Source: JAFDVL01 sp043736395
Lineage (GTDB): Bacteria > Acidobacteriota > Blastocatellia > RBC074
NCBI GenBank assembly: GCA_043736395.1
Contig: JAYTCQ010000209.1
Coordinates: 1 to 14,820 of the forward strand
Direction of reading: 5' to 3'
Length of the DNA: 14,820 nt
The notes below the pieces were generated by a model. The model did no database searches, was not told where the DNA came from, and worked only from the letters and a program-made list of their open reading frames with translations. Each line of letters starts with the position of its first letter. Position 1 is the first letter of the stretch. This document shows, in pieces, positions 7,104-13,794 of the stretch. A program made the translations under genes and the position numbers.

Positions 7104-7218
7104 ATCCACGAAGGACACGAAGATGCACGAAGAAAGGCAAGACTGTAATCCAGAATTTGAATCAAAGAACTAAACCATGTAGGCAAGAACTTCGTGTTCC
7201 TTCGTGTCCTTGGTGGAT
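7104..7218. repeat. Inverted pair of CACGAAG-type 29-nt repeats
   Basis: Two 29-nt copies face each other at 7104-7132 and 7190-7218 with 25 of 29 matches. The unit is built of short phrases such as CCACGAAGGACACGAAG. They fill most of the 149-bp gap between the sialidase-fold gene and the second heptosyltransferase gene, and could form a hairpin with a 57-nt loop. A related single copy lies near 9515-9549. I see no promoter of good quality in this gap. Confidence 0.8.
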
Positions 7219-7236
7219 AGTTGATTTCGATAATCG

Positions 7237-8340
7237 CTAATTCGTTAACATCACATAAAATTTATTGTCTTTGCCGACGAACGCAACCGCTTTATCTTTG
7301 CCGGGCATTGCGCTCACAATTCCCTCATCGTTAAATTTTCCATCGTTCGCATAGCGCGCCCAATGCAATTTCGCGTTTTGTTTCCAGAGCAGAAATACCT
7401 GGGATTTATTCGATAAAATCAATGAGTAATTGGCTGCGCCTTCACCCGTCGGAGCAGAAATTCGCGGAGCAAATCCTGCGCTCATATTGGCAGCGGAAGA
7501 CCAATAGATTTTTCCCTGGCTCATCCAGCTTAAAAGTACACGTTGATTGTTGGCGACCTGAAAATCTGCGCCGCTCATCGGGCAGCCTTCGAGGCTCCAT
7601 TTGTCGTCACTGACGCGGATAGCCTTAAAGTTGTTTTCCAGCTTGCGACCCTTGAGTAAATAAAAATCACGGATGCTGTGCCAGCCTGTGCGAAACGCGA
7701 TGTAAACATCGTCGCCTTGCAGCCGCGCTTCTAATCGGCAACAGGCACAGGCGCGTCCGACGAAGTCGTATTTCACAATTTCGTCTTTGCTAAACGTCTC
7801 GCCGTTATTCGTCGAACGCGCCAAAATGATGGCATCGGTCACAGGATTTTCAGGGTCTTTTGGCAGCCGCGCATCCAACCAAAATACCATCACGTTCCCC
7901 GCGTTATCTGCAACAATTGTCGGGCTGTCGCAACCAATCGGAGTCTCTTGCATATTGCGTTCCGGGGCAAAAGTTTTTCCGCCGTCGGTGCTGCGCGTGT
8001 ACCATACGCCGCCGCCCATTTTGTAATGTCCAAGCCAAACAGAATGAATGATTCCGTTTTTGCCAATGACGATTTTCGCACCGCGCTCACCGCCTACCGT
8101 GACAGTTCCGGCGCGTTGATTTAATTTCACTGGCGCAGAAAATGTTTTTCCGTTGTCACGTGAATTGACATAGAACGCATCATTTTCTTTGCCGTACGTT
8201 AGATGCAAAGTGCCGTTTTTATCGTATGCGATTTCCGGTACGCGTCCCTGATTTGGCGTACTAATCGGGATGATCGGCTGAGCGTTAACCATCATTCCAG
8301 CCCAAACAAAAAAGAATAAAGCTGCGAGTTTTTGCATCAT
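7237..8340 (-). CDS. Secreted sialidase-fold (BNR/Asp-box) protein with CxCC motif
   Basis: The 367-residue product has a signal peptide (residues 1-20, ending VNAQ) and a beta-propeller of the sialidase superfamily. Three Asp boxes are clear: SRDNGKTF at 60-67, STDGGKTF at 117-124 and STNNGETF at 176-183. No complete sialidase Arg triad is recognisable, so enzyme activity should not be assumed. Five Cys are present: Cys137, a CACC cluster at 198-201 (GRACACCRLEA) and Cys243 in EGCPMSGADF; these could form disulfides or a metal site. The start overlaps the stop of the WaaF-like gene (ATGA), so translation is coupled. A second Met at 8337 has better spacing (8 nt) from the GGAG at 8349-8346, so the true product may be one residue shorter. 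Its link to LPS core synthesis is unclear; it is an exported protein in an inner-membrane glycosyltransferase operon. Confidence 0.85.
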   Translation of the reverse strand: MMQKLAALFFFVWAGMMVNAQPIIPISTPNQGRVPEIAYDKNGTLHLTYGKENDAFYVNSRDNGKTFSAPVKLNQRAGTVTVGGERGAKIVIGKNGIIHSVWLGHYKMGGGVWYTRSTDGGKTFAPERNMQETPIGCDSPTIVADNAGNVMVFWLDARLPKDPENPVTDAIILARSTNNGETFSKDEIVKYDFVGRACACCRLEARLQGDDVYIAFRTGWHSIRDFYLLKGRKLENNFKAIRVSDDKWSLEGCPMSGADFQVANNQRVLLSWMSQGKIYWSSAANMSAGFAPRISAPTGEGAANYSLILSNKSQVFLLWKQNAKLHWARYANDGKFNDEGIVSAMPGKDKAVAFVGKDNKFYVMLTN

Positions 8341-9437
8341 AATTTCTCCAATAAAGATAAGGATTTTTCGGCGACGGCATTAACGGTGATGCGCGTCATG
8401 CAACGATGATCAATTGGACATTCGCGGTGCATGCATCGTTTGCATTCGATTCCTTCGGCACGAATGAATTCAGAATTTTTGCCGAGCGGCGCGGTTTCGA
8501 ATTCATTCGTCGGGCCAAAAATTGTTAAGGTCGGAACGCTCAGCGCGGCGGCTACGTGAGCCGGGCCGGTGTCGTTGGTAATGACTAAATTCGCTTTGGC
8601 AAGGATGCCGATTAATTCTGGAATTGTACTTTTTCCGGCTAAATTCAAAGCACTCGCTGGACGCTTCATTTGTGAAATGACACGTTCAGCATTTTCACGT
8701 TCTGCGCCTGCGCCAATCAAAATAATTTTCGCATCCAGTTCGTGAACCATTCGATCTGCCAGCTCCGCAAAATAATTTTCCGGCCAGCATTTCGCGCGGC
8801 TGTTGGTAGCTCCGGCGTTGAGTACGATTAATTTATTATCACCATTGTTGATGCCGAATTGACGGAGCAAGATTGACGCTGATGAAAGCTGTGAATCCTG
8901 TACGGTCATCACAGGAATAGACCGCGGATTGGGCGGATCAAGCAGGTTTTCGCTGATCTGATTTTCCTCATCACTCATCACTCGTTTCTCATGACTAACC
9001 CGCTCCGCTTCGATGACCAAATCTAAATAATCATTAGTCTGGTGACGATTGGGCAAGGGAGTTTTTAATTTGTGTGTGAGAAGAAAACCGCGTCCCTGCG
9101 TGTCGAATCCGATGCGCAATTTTGCGTTGCCAAGAAATGCCAGCAAAGCCGCTTCAAATGCATTTTGAAAAAGGATTGCCAGCTCAAATTGCTCGCGCCG
9201 CAATCGCTGCATAGTTTCAATGAAGGCTTTTTTCCCTTCCTCTTTGCGGCGGTAGAGAACGATTTCATCAACCTGTGGAAATCCTGTGAATATTTCAGCG
9301 GCACGGGGCGGAGCAAGCAAAGTAATGCGCGCATTTGGAAAGGATTCGCGCAGCCGCAGCATCGCCGGAATCGTCATCACTGCATCGCCCAGCCAGTTTG
9401 TGCCGCGCACGAGAATTTTTTTGACGTTGGATTTCAT
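8337..9437 (-). CDS. waaF: Lipopolysaccharide heptosyltransferase II (WaaF-like, GT9)
   Basis: The 366-residue product is a GT9 ADP-heptose:LPS heptosyltransferase. The N-terminal domain begins with KKILVRGTNWLGDAVMTIPA, where N-W-L-G-D is typical of the WaaF branch. The donor domain contains VLNAGATNSRAKCWP (about 195-209) and ITNDTGPAHVAAALSVPTLTIFGPT (266-290). The tail has the Cys-rich CKRCMHRECPIDHRCM segment (332-347) common in WaaF-type proteins. It should add the second heptose of the inner core in the cytoplasm. An unusual segment at about 146-172 (RVSHEKRVMSDEENQ...) lies in the linker between the two Rossmann domains; its DNA is a heptad repeat tract, so it looks like an in-frame insertion. 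No clear ribosome site precedes the ATG. First gene of the minus-strand envelope block. Confidence 0.9.
   Translation of the reverse strand: MKSNVKKILVRGTNWLGDAVMTIPAMLRLRESFPNARITLLAPPRAAEIFTGFPQVDEIVLYRRKEEGKKAFIETMQRLRREQFELAILFQNAFEAALLAFLGNAKLRIGFDTQGRGFLLTHKLKTPLPNRHQTNDYLDLVIEAERVSHEKRVMSDEENQISENLLDPPNPRSIPVMTVQDSQLSSASILLRQFGINNGDNKLIVLNAGATNSRAKCWPENYFAELADRMVHELDAKIILIGAGAERENAERVISQMKRPASALNLAGKSTIPELIGILAKANLVITNDTGPAHVAAALSVPTLTIFGPTNEFETAPLGKNSEFIRAEGIECKRCMHRECPIDHRCMTRITVNAVAEKSLSLLEKL
8965..8999. repeat. In-frame heptanucleotide tract inside the waaF-like gene
   Basis: Read on the minus strand, this stretch breaks into seven-base units of related sequence: TAGTCAT, GAGAAAC, GAGTGAT, GAGTGAT, GAGGAAA. 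The two middle units are identical. It encodes part of the extra linker segment (about residues 147-158) of the heptosyltransferase. Because a 7-nt unit shifts frame each time, three units cover all frames and the resulting peptide is not itself repetitive. Confidence 0.6.
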
Positions 9438-9514
9438 CTGCGGCGATTGTCTTTGATCGAAGACGGGAGCGCAAGCGGGACACTGACCATAAACCTTATC
9501 AAAACTAAGAAACT

Positions 9515-9549
9515 ATCCACGAAGGAACACGAAGTTGGCACGAAGGAAG
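9515..9549. repeat. Single CACGAAG-type repeat copy
   Basis: The stretch contains ATCCACGAAGGAACACGAAG followed by TTGGCACGAAGG. It matches the 29-nt units at 7104-7132 and 7190-7218 with small insertions, and has no inverted partner nearby. Like those copies it sits just upstream of a heptosyltransferase start on the minus strand (start at 9437). Confidence 0.7.
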
Positions 9550-9591
9550 GAAATCAATTACTTGAAGATGGAAAGAAGAAGTAAGACCACC

Positions 9592-9641
9592 AAAAAAAAT
9601 CGTCACTGCTTGCAACTCCCCCAAGTGCAAACTGCGACGAT
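9592..9641 (-). terminator. Rho-independent terminator of the CBM9-TMEM220 transcript
   Basis: Read on the minus strand, ATCGTC (9641-9636) pairs with GACGAT (9604-9599), and TTGCA (9630-9626) pairs with TGCAA (9614-9610). A symmetric 5x5 internal loop lies between them. A run of eight T follows (9599-9592). It lies 86 bp after the stop of the TMEM220-like gene and separates that operon from the heptosyltransferase operon on the same strand. The 85 bases between this hairpin and the TMEM220 stop are AT-rich with no gene. Confidence 0.8.
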
Positions 9642-9726
9642 CTTTTGAGTTATTAGCTCGGCATTATTAAAATCTTAATTGACGGCGTTGTCAATGACTA
9701 TATTTTTATTTGGAACCATTTTGATC

Positions 9727-10107
9727 TCATTTTACATAAAATTTATTTCCAAGCCGAAAGCGAGCAATCGTTAAGACTGACATCCAGAAGAAAATAATCA
9801 ATAATCCCCCAAATTCACGTCCGACTTCGACGCGCTCGTCTTTCATTTCAAAGGCTTGAAATAATTCTGAGAAACCAACTTTACCAATGACCTGCGCCGC
9901 CAGCGAAAATGCCCAGACTAGCGCAATTGAAGTAATCATCGCAGGTAAGTAAGCAGGCAATTTGCCAAGCGCGAAGAGGACGCAAGCGATCATGGCCGCG
10001 CCGTACATCATCATCCAAACCAGCGGATCAGGATCGTTGTACTGCACGATGACGCTGAACAGAAAAGCGATAATCATGAGGTAATTGACGTACTTCAAAA
10101 TGGTCAT
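9727..10107 (-). CDS. TMEM220-family small membrane protein
   Basis: The 126-residue product has about four membrane helices (roughly 5-22, 31-47, 52-72, 99-115). It carries the TMEM220 hallmark VQYNDPDPLVW at 21-31 and a later acidic VEVGREFGG stretch near 92-100. The molecular role of this family is unknown in bacteria. It begins two bases after the stop of the CBM9-like gene, so the two should be translated from one message, which suggests a membrane partner for a secreted protein. The start codon has only a weak AGG-type site, consistent with coupled translation. Confidence 0.82.
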   Translation of the reverse strand: MTILKYVNYLMIIAFLFSVIVQYNDPDPLVWMMMYGAAMIACVLFALGKLPAYLPAMITSIALVWAFSLAAQVIGKVGFSELFQAFEMKDERVEVGREFGGLLIIFFWMSVLTIARFRLGNKFYVK

Positions 10108-10109
10108 GA

Positions 10110-10802
10110 CTATTTACCTAAGCGCAGCCGTCCGAAGGCTTCGGGCGTGTGATAATTATCGTTGTTGACGGGCTGCCAGTTAATGAATTTTCGATTCGGA
10201 GCCGCACCCTGAATCCGATAAAAATTGATTCGCATTTCGTTGCCGGCTTTGGCGGAGCGCGTATCAATTTTGTTCATCGGAATGCGCATTTCGCCATACC
10301 AGATTTTATTGGACTGATCCAATTTCGCTTTGACTTCGTAGCCGGAATTCCACGCGACATCGTGATTGGCAGGTGTCGTTCCGCGATCAATGAACAGGTC
10401 TACCCATTCGCCCTGCGGCGAAACCTGAAATTCAGTGTAGCGTTTTATGTTCTTGAAATCTGTGCCGATAAAGGCCTCGGCCACATCGAATTCCCAGAGC
10501 TTGTCCGTTTCAGTGGTCGTCGAAGGATTCGCTTTCAAATTCAATGTTTCGTATTGGCAGACAAACAGCAGATACAAATTTTTCGCCGTCCAGCGTGAAC
10601 GAATTTCGGTGCGATGATTGGGGACAGCTTCGCCTCGTCTGCCGGATTCGGTAACGACTCCGGTGGTGGATTTCCACGCCGGAGAATTTGGATCAGCGGT
10701 GAGCGGAAAATCAGCTTTGACACGTGAACTGGTAATGACGGATTGGCTGTGCGCCGCGACGCACAACGTGAACAGAGCAAGAAGCGTGATAAGTTTTTTC
10801 AT
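10110..10802 (-). CDS. Secreted carbohydrate-binding family 9-like (CBM9/DOMON-like) protein
   Basis: The 230-residue product starts with a signal peptide (MKKLITLLALFTLCVAAHSQ, cleavage near residue 20) followed by one beta-sandwich domain. CBM9-like marks are the strand TAKNLYLLFVCQYE (72-85), then KLWEFDVAEAFIG (101-113), YTEFQVSPQGEWVDL (122-136), the amphipathic EMRIPMNKI (161-169), RINFYRI (191-197) and the closing HTPEAFGRLRL (218-228). Many such stand-alone domains are found in Acidobacteriota and Bacteroidota and have no known ligand. The start at 10802 is chosen because AGGA lies 8 bases upstream and the signal peptide follows directly; an in-frame start 36 bases earlier (10838) would put a charged segment before the signal. 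Confidence 0.85.
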   Translation of the reverse strand: MKKLITLLALFTLCVAAHSQSVITSSRVKADFPLTADPNSPAWKSTTGVVTESGRRGEAVPNHRTEIRSRWTAKNLYLLFVCQYETLNLKANPSTTTETDKLWEFDVAEAFIGTDFKNIKRYTEFQVSPQGEWVDLFIDRGTTPANHDVAWNSGYEVKAKLDQSNKIWYGEMRIPMNKIDTRSAKAGNEMRINFYRIQGAAPNRKFINWQPVNNDNYHTPEAFGRLRLGK

Positions 10803-10833
10803 GTTTGATTTCCTGGAAAAAATTGACGCGGGA

Positions 10834-10862
10834 ATCATCGCTCAATTTGATATTTGTGGCAA
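10834..10862 (-). promoter_or_regulatory. Possible sigma-70-type promoter for the CBM9-TMEM220 operon
   Basis: On the minus strand, TTGCCA (10862-10857, five of six to the -35 consensus) is separated by 17 bases from GATGAT (10839-10834, four of six to the -10 consensus). It lies 32 bases before the chosen start codon. This is pattern matching only. Confidence 0.35.
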
Positions 10863-10881
10863 TGCTAGTAAGCTGGACAAA

Positions 10882-10909
10882 AGTTCGCAGTTCGCAGTTT
10901 TTAGTTCGC
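10882..10909. repeat. Heptanucleotide tandem repeat between divergent genes
   Basis: Four seven-base units lie head to tail: AGTTCGC, AGTTCGC, AGTTTTT, AGTTCGC. They sit in the 128-bp gap between the divergent CBM9-like and thioesterase genes, 21 bases before the latter's start. The unit resembles short heptameric repeats known from cyanobacteria and some other phyla. No obvious promoter for the thioesterase gene was found here. Confidence 0.8.
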
Positions 10910-10930
10910 AGAGTTTGATTTAATACTACT

Positions 10931-11347
10931 ATGCCGAAGTTAACTATTCCTCAGATTGAAGAATTTCTTGAAGAACATTTTCCCGCTATCAATCGAATTT
11001 TCAAGATAGAAGACATCACTGACACGCACGTGCATGTGCGGATGGGACAAAGTGTTGCGAGCCTGCGTCCAGGCGGTACAATTTCGGGACCGACATTGAT
11101 GACGCTCGCAGATACGGCGATGTACGCGTTAGTGCTGGCGCAAGTCGGAACCGATGGACACGCCGTGACGACGAATTTAAATATCAATTTTCTGCGCAAG
11201 CCAAAACCTGTCGATGTCATTGCTGAAGTTCGCTTATTGAAATCCGGTGCGCGCTTAATAGTTGGCGATGTCACGATGTATTCCGATGGCGAAAAAACGC
11301 CTGTGGCGCACGCGACAGTGACCTATTCCATACCACCAAAAGGATAA
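10931..11347 (+). CDS. PaaI-type hotdog-fold thioesterase
   Basis: The 138-residue product has the hotdog-fold pattern of PaaI/YdiI-like acyl-CoA thioesterases. Visible are the loop and helix RPGGTISGPTLMTLADTAMYALVLA (46-70), with Asp61 at the usual catalytic position, then the strand TTNLNINFLRKP (80-91), the strand VDVIAEVRLLKSGARLIVGDVTMYS and the end AHATVTYSIP. Members hydrolyse acyl- or aroyl-CoA thioesters in the cytosol; the substrate cannot be told here. The ATG at 10931 has no recognisable ribosome site. The amidohydrolase gene starts six bases after its stop, and that gene's ribosome site lies inside the end of this one, so they form an operon. Confidence 0.88.
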   Translation: MPKLTIPQIEEFLEEHFPAINRIFKIEDITDTHVHVRMGQSVASLRPGGTISGPTLMTLADTAMYALVLAQVGTDGHAVTTNLNINFLRKPKPVDVIAEVRLLKSGARLIVGDVTMYSDGEKTPVAHATVTYSIPPKG

Positions 11348-11353
11348 AATTTT

Positions 11354-13042
11354 ATGCGTATTTTGGGACTACTATTTTTACTTTTCTCTGTCAGTATTTT
11401 TGCTCAGGAAAAAGAATTACCAGCCGATATTCTTTTTAAAAACGGCAATTTCTATACCGTCAACGAAGAACAACCAAATGCCGAAGCCGTCGCTGTGCAG
11501 TACGGCAGAATCATTTATGTCGGCTCAAATCTCGACGCTAAAAAATACGAAGTCAAAGGCGTAAAGGTCATTGATCTGAAAGGCCGAACCGTAGTCCCTG
11601 GGATGGCGGATGCGCATTATCATTTGTCCGGTGTTGGCTTTCGTGAAATGAATTTAAATCTCGAAGGTACGACCAGCCTCGCGGATTTTCTGACGAAAGT
11701 GAAAGCTCGCGTAGACAAAGCCAAGCCCGGAGAATGGGTCACCGGGCGCGGCTGGATCGAAACGTTCTGGACTCCGCAAGCATTTCCGACGCGGCAAGAC
11801 CTCGACAAAATTTCTCCGAATAATCCTGTATTTCTCTCACGCGCCGATGGTCACGGAGCGGTTGCGAATTCCGCCGCGCTGAAAATTGCCAGCATTGATC
11901 GCAACACCGAAGCCCCCTTCGGCGGCGAAATCATGAAGGACAAGCAAGGCGAACCGAACGGTATGTTGCTGGATCGTGCGCAAGCATTAATCGGTAAATT
12001 CGTTCCTGAACCGACTGCCGCAGATCACGAAAAAGCCTTAATTTTAGGGGCGAAACGCAGCATCGAACTTGGATGGACGCAGGTTCATAACGCAGGTGCG
12101 CCGTGGAGTGAAATTGCTGTTCTCAAGCGACTCTACACCGAAAATAAAATCAAGCTGCGCGTGTATGAAGCCATTTACGGTCCCGGCGAAGACGCGAAAA
12201 AATTATTGAGCAAAGGTCCCGACATTGGATTATTCGATCATCGTTTGACTATTCGTACCATCAAGGTTCCGCTGGATGGCGCGCTTGGATCGAAGGGCGC
12301 GGCGCTGCTTGAAAATTACAGCGATCACGACACGAATGGTTTTTTGAAATACAAAGAATTTGAAATGCTGCCGATGCTCAAGGACGCGCTACGCAAAGGA
12401 ATTCAAATCGAAACGCACGCCATCGGCGACCGTGCGAATCGTACAATTTTGGATTGGTACGAAAAAGCATTCAACGAAGTTTCCGCGATGGAACGCTACG
12501 ACCGCAACGATCCGCGCTGGCGCATTGAGCACGCGCAGATCGTGAATCCAGCGGATATTCCGCGCTTCAAAAAACTGAACATCATCCCGTCAATGCAGGC
12601 TTCGCACGCGATTGGAGATTTACATTTTGCCGGAAGCCGTCTGGGTCAGGAACGCTTGAAAGGCGCGTACGCGTGGCAGACATTTCTCAAACAGGGAAGC
12701 CTGATTGCCGGAGGCTCTGACGCTCCTGTGGAACGCGGCGAACCGATGATCGAATTTTACGCCGCCGTCGCCCGCAAAGATCAAAAAGGATTTACCGGAC
12801 AAGGCTGGCACGACGAAGAAAAAGTTACGCGTGAACAGGCGCTGAAAATGTTTACGCTGTGGGCTGCGAATGCCGCCTTTGAAGAAAAATTGCGCGGCAC
12901 CATTGAAGTTGGAAAATTAGCCGATCTGACGGTGCTGAGTGCAGACATTATGAAAATTCCCGAGGCGCAGATTTTGACGACGAAATGTTTGATGACGGTG
13001 ATTGGCGGAGAGATTGTATTCGGAGAAATTCCGAAAAAATAA
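11354..13042 (+). CDS. Exported YtcJ-type amidohydrolase (amidohydrolase family 3)
   Basis: The 562-residue product has a signal peptide (MRILGLLFLLFSVSIFAQ) and a complete YtcJ/NfdA-like metal-dependent hydrolase. The metal-site signs are VPGMADAHYHLSG with His88 and His90, the candidate bridging Lys304 in RTIKVPLDGA, His355 in ETHAIGDRANR, His393 in WRIEHAQIV and Asp456 in GGSDAPVE. The small beta-sandwich is formed by both ends (ADILFKNGNFYTV and LADLTVLSADI). Relatives cleave amide or formamide bonds; the substrate is not predictable. The start is supported by AAAGGA upstream. Export makes it periplasmic, while its operon partner is cytosolic. The gene is followed within 12 bases by a promoter-like motif for the next operon; no terminator is seen. 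Confidence 0.93.
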   Translation: MRILGLLFLLFSVSIFAQEKELPADILFKNGNFYTVNEEQPNAEAVAVQYGRIIYVGSNLDAKKYEVKGVKVIDLKGRTVVPGMADAHYHLSGVGFREMNLNLEGTTSLADFLTKVKARVDKAKPGEWVTGRGWIETFWTPQAFPTRQDLDKISPNNPVFLSRADGHGAVANSAALKIASIDRNTEAPFGGEIMKDKQGEPNGMLLDRAQALIGKFVPEPTAADHEKALILGAKRSIELGWTQVHNAGAPWSEIAVLKRLYTENKIKLRVYEAIYGPGEDAKKLLSKGPDIGLFDHRLTIRTIKVPLDGALGSKGAALLENYSDHDTNGFLKYKEFEMLPMLKDALRKGIQIETHAIGDRANRTILDWYEKAFNEVSAMERYDRNDPRWRIEHAQIVNPADIPRFKKLNIIPSMQASHAIGDLHFAGSRLGQERLKGAYAWQTFLKQGSLIAGGSDAPVERGEPMIEFYAAVARKDQKGFTGQGWHDEEKVTREQALKMFTLWAANAAFEEKLRGTIEVGKLADLTVLSADIMKIPEAQILTTKCLMTVIGGEIVFGEIPKK

Positions 13043-13050
13043 TGGTTGCG

Positions 13051-13059
13051 TGTTATGAT
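13051..13059 (+). promoter_or_regulatory. Extended -10 promoter for the toxin-antitoxin operon
   Basis: TGTTATGAT matches the extended -10 form TGnTATnnT (TATGAT is five of six to consensus). No good -35 box is seen, which extended -10 promoters can do without. It begins nine bases after the amidohydrolase stop and is 31 bases ahead of the antitoxin ATG, so this pair can be expressed on its own. Confidence 0.5.
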
Positions 13060-13090
13060 ATTTTTAAATTAATTGTTTCAGGAGGACGCA

Positions 13091-13345
13091 ATGAAAATCA
13101 GCGAACGGAAAGAATTTGGACGGCACATCGTTTCTGATCCCGCAATTTGTGGAGGTCAATTGACATTTAAAGGAACGCGCATTTTCGTCAAAGATGTGTT
13201 GGAAATGGTATCGCAGGGTTGGGAATGGGAGAAGATATCTGAAGCCTGGTTTGGACGGATCAATTCTGATGCTATTGCCGAAGCCGTGGCTCTTGCGAAT
13301 AACGCTTTGCTCCAAGAAAACGATAAACAACGACGCGCCGCATGA
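13091..13345 (+). CDS. DUF433-family antitoxin
   Basis: The 84-residue product shows the DUF433 pattern: HIVSDPAICGGQLTFKGTRIFVKDVLEMV, with G-G and K-G-T-R-I as hallmarks, then W-E-W-E-K-I-S-E-A-W and an I-A-E-A-V-A-L-A helix. DUF433 proteins carry a small winged-helix-like DNA-binding fold and are usually paired with a PIN-like DUF5615 toxin. That is the case here: the next gene starts inside the stop codon (ATGA). The start is fixed by a perfect AGGAGG at 13080-13085. A TTG in frame at 13073 lies before the ribosome site and is not used. It likely represses its own promoter, which sits 31 bases upstream. Confidence 0.9.
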   Translation: MKISERKEFGRHIVSDPAICGGQLTFKGTRIFVKDVLEMVSQGWEWEKISEAWFGRINSDAIAEAVALANNALLQENDKQRRAA

Positions 13346-13728
13346 ATATTTTGGACGAGAACATTGATTTGTTCACCCGCCTTCAGCTCGCACAGTGGAA
13401 GTTTCACTTTCGACAAATTGGGGTTGAGATAGGGCAATCAGGAATGAAGGATTATGATGAAATCATTCCAATGTTGCACTCAATTCGCCGTCCAACCTTT
13501 GTGACCAGAGATGATGATTTTTATCATCCGAAGTTGCGTCTTGCTAATTATTGTTTGGTATATTTTGATGTTTCATTGCCTCAGTCAGCAGAATATATCC
13601 GACAGTTTTTTCGCCATCCTCACTTTCGTACGCAGGTTCAGCGTATGGGGAAAGTTATCCGAATTCATGAACACGGGATTACTTATTGGGAAGTTGGTGT
13701 GCATGGCTCAAGACGTATAATTTGGTAG
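13342..13728 (+). CDS. PIN-like (DUF5615/Mut7-C-type) toxin
   Basis: The 128-residue product resembles the DUF5615 PIN-like nuclease family. It opens with MNILDENID (Asp5, Glu6, Asn7), has DYDE at 37-40 and FVTRDDDFYHP at 53-63, which supply the acidic residues expected for a metal-dependent RNase site. The C-terminal 60 residues (from LANYCLVYFDV to the end) are longer than in most DUF5615 proteins, which are usually about 110-120 residues. It overlaps the DUF433 gene by four bases, the standard antitoxin-first order. Predicted role: RNA-cleaving toxin neutralised by its partner. Whether it is active cannot be told from sequence. Confidence 0.82.
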   Translation: MNILDENIDLFTRLQLAQWKFHFRQIGVEIGQSGMKDYDEIIPMLHSIRRPTFVTRDDDFYHPKLRLANYCLVYFDVSLPQSAEYIRQFFRHPHFRTQVQRMGKVIRIHEHGITYWEVGVHGSRRIIW

Positions 13729-13794
13729 TAATCGAAATCGTAAAGTTAAAAAATTGAATCCAAAGCCTGATAGTTATAACAATTAGGTAAAATT

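Noticed and set aside
7104..7218. CRISPR array
   Set aside because: The two copies are inverted rather than direct, there are no regular spacers, and no cas gene is near. The TPR-CHAT gene alone does not imply a type III-E (gRAMP/craspase) system.
7422..8090. Plus- and minus-strand small frames within the sialidase-fold gene
   Set aside because: They are shadows of the clear 367-residue gene with Asp boxes and show no ribosome sites or family motifs.
10803..10838. Upstream start (10838) for the CBM9-like protein
   Set aside because: It would place 12 charged or polar residues before a good signal peptide, while the ATG at 10802 has AGGA at proper spacing.
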